Source of the DNA: Natribaculum breve
GTDB taxonomy: Archaea; Halobacteriota; Halobacteria; Halobacteriales; Natrialbaceae
Assembly (NCBI RefSeq): GCF_023008585.1
Contig: NZ_CP095391.1
Location: 496,001 to 560,000 of the forward strand
Direction: 5' to 3'
DNA: 64,000 nucleotides
In this document: positions 61,835 through 64,000 of the stretch, piece by piece
How the letters are laid out: each line of letters opens with the position of its first letter
Position numbering within the stretch: position 1 is the stretch's first letter
The notes under the pieces: generated by a model
The model's input: the letters and a program-made list of their open reading frames with translations, nothing else
What the model was told of the DNA's origin: nothing
Database searches by the model: none
Position numbers and translations under genes: made by a program

Positions 61835-63232
61835 TCACTCATCGTATCCGCTTCCGATCGTGTACTGCCGAACGCCAACATCGTCTTCATCGAGTGTCTG
61901 TCGTCCGTCGATCACCACTGATAGATTATTACTATTACGATGAATGTCTCCCCAGCGAATATCGTCGAACTCCTCGTGGGGCGTCACCATCACGACGGCG
62001 TCGACCTCGAGGTCGTAGATCTCCTCGAGATCGATCTGCTCGAGTGCGAACTCCTCGACGGAATCGAGCATCGGATCGACGCCGTACACGGTTGCACCGG
62101 CGTCCGACAGCTGTTTCGAAATCGGGATCGACGGTGACGCACGAATCTCTTCGACGCCGGGTCGGTAGGTCAGCCCGAGAAGTAACACGGACGCCTCCTC
62201 GAGAGCAGTCCCATCTGCCGCAAGCCCCTCCCGGACCTTCTCGCCGGTAAACGCGGGCATCGTGTCGTTTACGCTACGGGCCGTCTCGAGTAGCGGCGTC
62301 GGACTGTCGAACGGCTTGATCAGGAAGTACGGGTAGTACGGAATGCAGTGGCCACCGACGCCCGGACCAGGGTCGTGGATGTCACAGAACGGCTGGGTGT
62401 TCGCCGTCTCGATCGCCTCGTTGACGTCGATCCCCAGTTCGTCCGTACACCGTGCGAGTTCGTTCGCGAGCGCGATGTTGACGTCCCGATACAGCCCCTC
62501 GAACACCTTCACTGACTCTGCGGTCGTCGCGTCGGAAACCGGCAGTACGCCCTTCGAGTTGATCTCCTCGTAGATCAACGCCGCAGCACGGGTGCTCTCC
62601 TCGTCGACCCCACCGACGACCTTGGGATAGGCACCGCGAATGTCTTCGAGTGCCCGCCCGGACGACGTCCGCTCGGGACAGAACGCCAGTCCGAACTCGC
62701 CGAGCTCCAGCCCCGACGTTTCCTCGAGGGCAGGTAGCACGCGCTGTTCCGTCGTCTGGGGTGGGACCGTACACTCGACGATCACCAGGTCACCTTCCTC
62801 GAGCCCGGTGCCAATGTCCTCGACGACGGCGTCGAGAATGGCGAGATCCGGCTCTTTCTCGTCGGTGATCGGTGTAGGAACGATGATGACGTGAACCGAT
62901 GCCGCCGCCGCAGCCTCACGCGGTTCTGTCGTCGCGGTCAGCGACTGCTCGGAGACCAGTTCGAAGACGAGGTCCTCGAGACCGGGTTCGCGTTTGACGT
63001 GCGATCCACCGTCCTCGATCGTCTCGACCACGTGCGGATCGATGTCGGCACCGGTGACGTTCCCGCTCGTCTCCGCGAAGACCGACGCGAGCGGCAGCCC
63101 CATCTTTCCGAGTCCGTAAACGGCGACGGGGACGTCCCCGTTGAGGAACGACGCTCGCTGCGTCGCTTCGTCTGCAGATGTGCCGTAAATCGACTCGACG
63201 GGCTCTTGTGCCGCCATGTCAGACTCAGTCAT
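61835..63232 (-). CDS. wecC: UDP-N-acetyl-D-mannosamine dehydrogenase type enzyme
   Basis: A 465-residue nucleotide-sugar dehydrogenase from ATG 63232. The NAD site is VAVYGLGKMGLPLA. The catalytic Cys is in GVGGHCIPYYPYF and the Lys in TAESVKVFEGLYRDVNIALANEL. The C-terminal UDP-binding domain has GLTYRPGVEEIRASP. It oxidises UDP-ManNAc to UDP-ManNAcA in four-electron steps, following the wecB-like enzyme. Its start overlaps the end of the Gfo/Idh-type gene. Confidence 0.9.
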   Translation of the reverse strand: MTESDMAAQEPVESIYGTSADEATQRASFLNGDVPVAVYGLGKMGLPLASVFAETSGNVTGADIDPHVVETIEDGGSHVKREPGLEDLVFELVSEQSLTATTEPREAAAAASVHVIIVPTPITDEKEPDLAILDAVVEDIGTGLEEGDLVIVECTVPPQTTEQRVLPALEETSGLELGEFGLAFCPERTSSGRALEDIRGAYPKVVGGVDEESTRAAALIYEEINSKGVLPVSDATTAESVKVFEGLYRDVNIALANELARCTDELGIDVNEAIETANTQPFCDIHDPGPGVGGHCIPYYPYFLIKPFDSPTPLLETARSVNDTMPAFTGEKVREGLAADGTALEEASVLLLGLTYRPGVEEIRASPSIPISKQLSDAGATVYGVDPMLDSVEEFALEQIDLEEIYDLEVDAVVMVTPHEEFDDIRWGDIHRNSNNLSVVIDGRQTLDEDDVGVRQYTIGSGYDE

Positions 63233-64000
63233 CTGCGACCACCGTCCGTTTCTGCTCACTGAGCGCCGTCGTCTCGATCGCCTCTGCGACCTCGAGTGCG
63301 TTGATGCCGTCCTGGACGGTCACCTCGGGGATACCGTGTGCGTCGATGACGGAGACGAACGACTCGAGTTCTTTTCGCAGTGGTTCGGCGTTCGTCACGG
63401 TCGGCCGTTCGACGATACTCTCGTGGCGGAAGCGAACGTCGCCATCGTGTTCGATATATTCTGGCACCGAGCTTCGGTGAATCTCGATCGACTGATCCAT
63501 GTAGTCCAGTTCTACGAGACACTCTTCGGCCGTGATCTCGAGCGTTCTGACCTTTCGCTCCGTTTTCCGGCTTGCGGTCAGCGACGCCATCACGCCGGAG
63601 TCGAACTCGAGCAACGCCGAAGCGTGGCGGTTTTCGTCGACGCCTGCACTCTGGATCGACGACGGCATCTCGTCGAGCAAGGAGAGAACGATGTCGATAT
63701 CGTGGATCATCAGGTCGAGCACGGCACTGTCGTCGATTTCGCGGTCGAGTTCTGGTCCAAGTCGCTGCGCTCGAATGCTGACGATCGACAGGTCGTCGAC
63801 GATGTTCGAGAGCTGCGTCACTGCCGGATTGAATCGCTCGATGTGTCCCACCTGAACGGGGACGTCGGCGATTTCCACGCGAGACTGGAACTCGTCTGCC
63901 CGATCGAGGTCGTCGAGGACAGGTTTCTCGACGAGGACCCCGACGTTGGCGTCGAGACACGTCGTCGCCATGTCGTAATGATACTGCGTCGGCACGACCA
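63225..64000 (-). CDS. Gfo/Idh/MocA-family oxidoreductase, C-terminal part
   Basis: The gene continues beyond the window end; only its last ~257 residues are seen. It has LDANVGVLVEKPVLDD (the EKP motif of the family), VGHIERFNPAV, and DLMIHDIDIVLSLL with the catalytic-type His. The family uses NAD(P) to oxidise or epimerise sugars, for example UDP-GlcNAcA 3-dehydrogenation. It is the first visible gene of the operon running to the deacetylase at 59741, and probably makes a modified uronic acid. Confidence 0.88.
   Translation of the reverse strand, partial: VVPTQYHYDMATTCLDANVGVLVEKPVLDDLDRADEFQSRVEIADVPVQVGHIERFNPAVTQLSNIVDDLSIVSIRAQRLGPELDREIDDSAVLDLMIHDIDIVLSLLDEMPSSIQSAGVDENRHASALLEFDSGVMASLTASRKTERKVRTLEITAEECLVELDYMDQSIEIHRSSVPEYIEHDGDVRFRHESIVERPTVTNAEPLRKELESFVSVIDAHGIPEVTVQDGINALEVAEAIETTALSEQKRTVVADD

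Noticed and set aside
1..64000. CRISPR array or rRNA/tRNA genes
   Set aside because: No regularly spaced direct repeats with unique spacers and no rRNA or complete tRNA sequence were seen on reading both strands.

Overview
The window is a piece of a haloarchaeal (class Halobacteria) genome. The proteins are acidic. Many genes start at an ATG about 27 bases after a TATA-like box (leaderless transcription). The lipoproteins carry Tat/lipobox signals, one surface protein ends in a PGF-CTERM-type tail, and the mobile elements are typical haloarchaeal ones (ISH3-like, IS6-like, IS5-like, IS1341-type TnpB). I found no rRNA, no tRNA and no CRISPR array.

Layout. (1) 1-6408: an operon-like group with a membrane-embedded spermidine-synthase-like protein, a DUF2617-like protein, a beta-solenoid/zinc-ribbon protein and a pentapeptide-repeat protein fused to a K+-channel pore. 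(2) 6409-15390: a mobile-element graveyard holding broken IS5-, IS6- and TnpB-type genes, an intact tnpB, a complete ISH3-like element and two identical 78-bp MITEs. Among these lie a DUF5518 membrane protein, an AI-2E-type transporter and an HTH/PIN toxin-antitoxin-like pair. (3) 15391-26329: a dicarboxylate-type transporter, a response regulator with its 7TM histidine kinase, and a 1625-residue secreted PKD/beta-helix surface protein. (4) 26330-27024: nested IS605-type ends with an inserted MITE and a structured, possibly omegaRNA-like core. (5) 27022-41626: an accessory island with an HVO_A0114/TumE-like pair (toxin broken), a pRiA4b-ORF3/SWIM/zinc-ribbon operon, a homing-endonuclease-repeat protein, an SprT-like protease, a DUF234-type ATPase, a MazF-like pair, another HTH pair, and a four-gene coiled-coil operon divergent from a PhiH1-repressor-like regulator. 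(6) 41627-47236: small membrane proteins, three Tat lipoproteins and a candidate promoter-driven structured RNA. (7) 47237-64000: a surface-polysaccharide or N-glycan cluster with nucleotide-sugar enzymes, a flippase, glycosyltransferases, polysaccharide deacetylases, an ATP-grasp protein, a sulfatase-like protein and a pyruvyltransferase. Its AT-rich core (about 48.3-51.4 kb) looks horizontally acquired.

How the genes fit together. WecB- and WecC-like enzymes with the Gfo/Idh oxidoreductase should supply UDP-ManNAc/ManNAcA-type sugars. The glycosyltransferases build a glycan, the flippase moves its lipid-linked form, and the deacetylase, sulfatase-like and pyruvyltransferase proteins modify it. 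The best candidates for undescribed biology are the 1-6408 polyamine/channel operon, the pRiA4b-SWIM-zinc operon, the coiled-coil operon with its extreme CTCGAG density and divergent operator-like repeats, the structured RNA at 46780, and the repeated landing of unrelated transposons inside IS605-type terminal hairpins.
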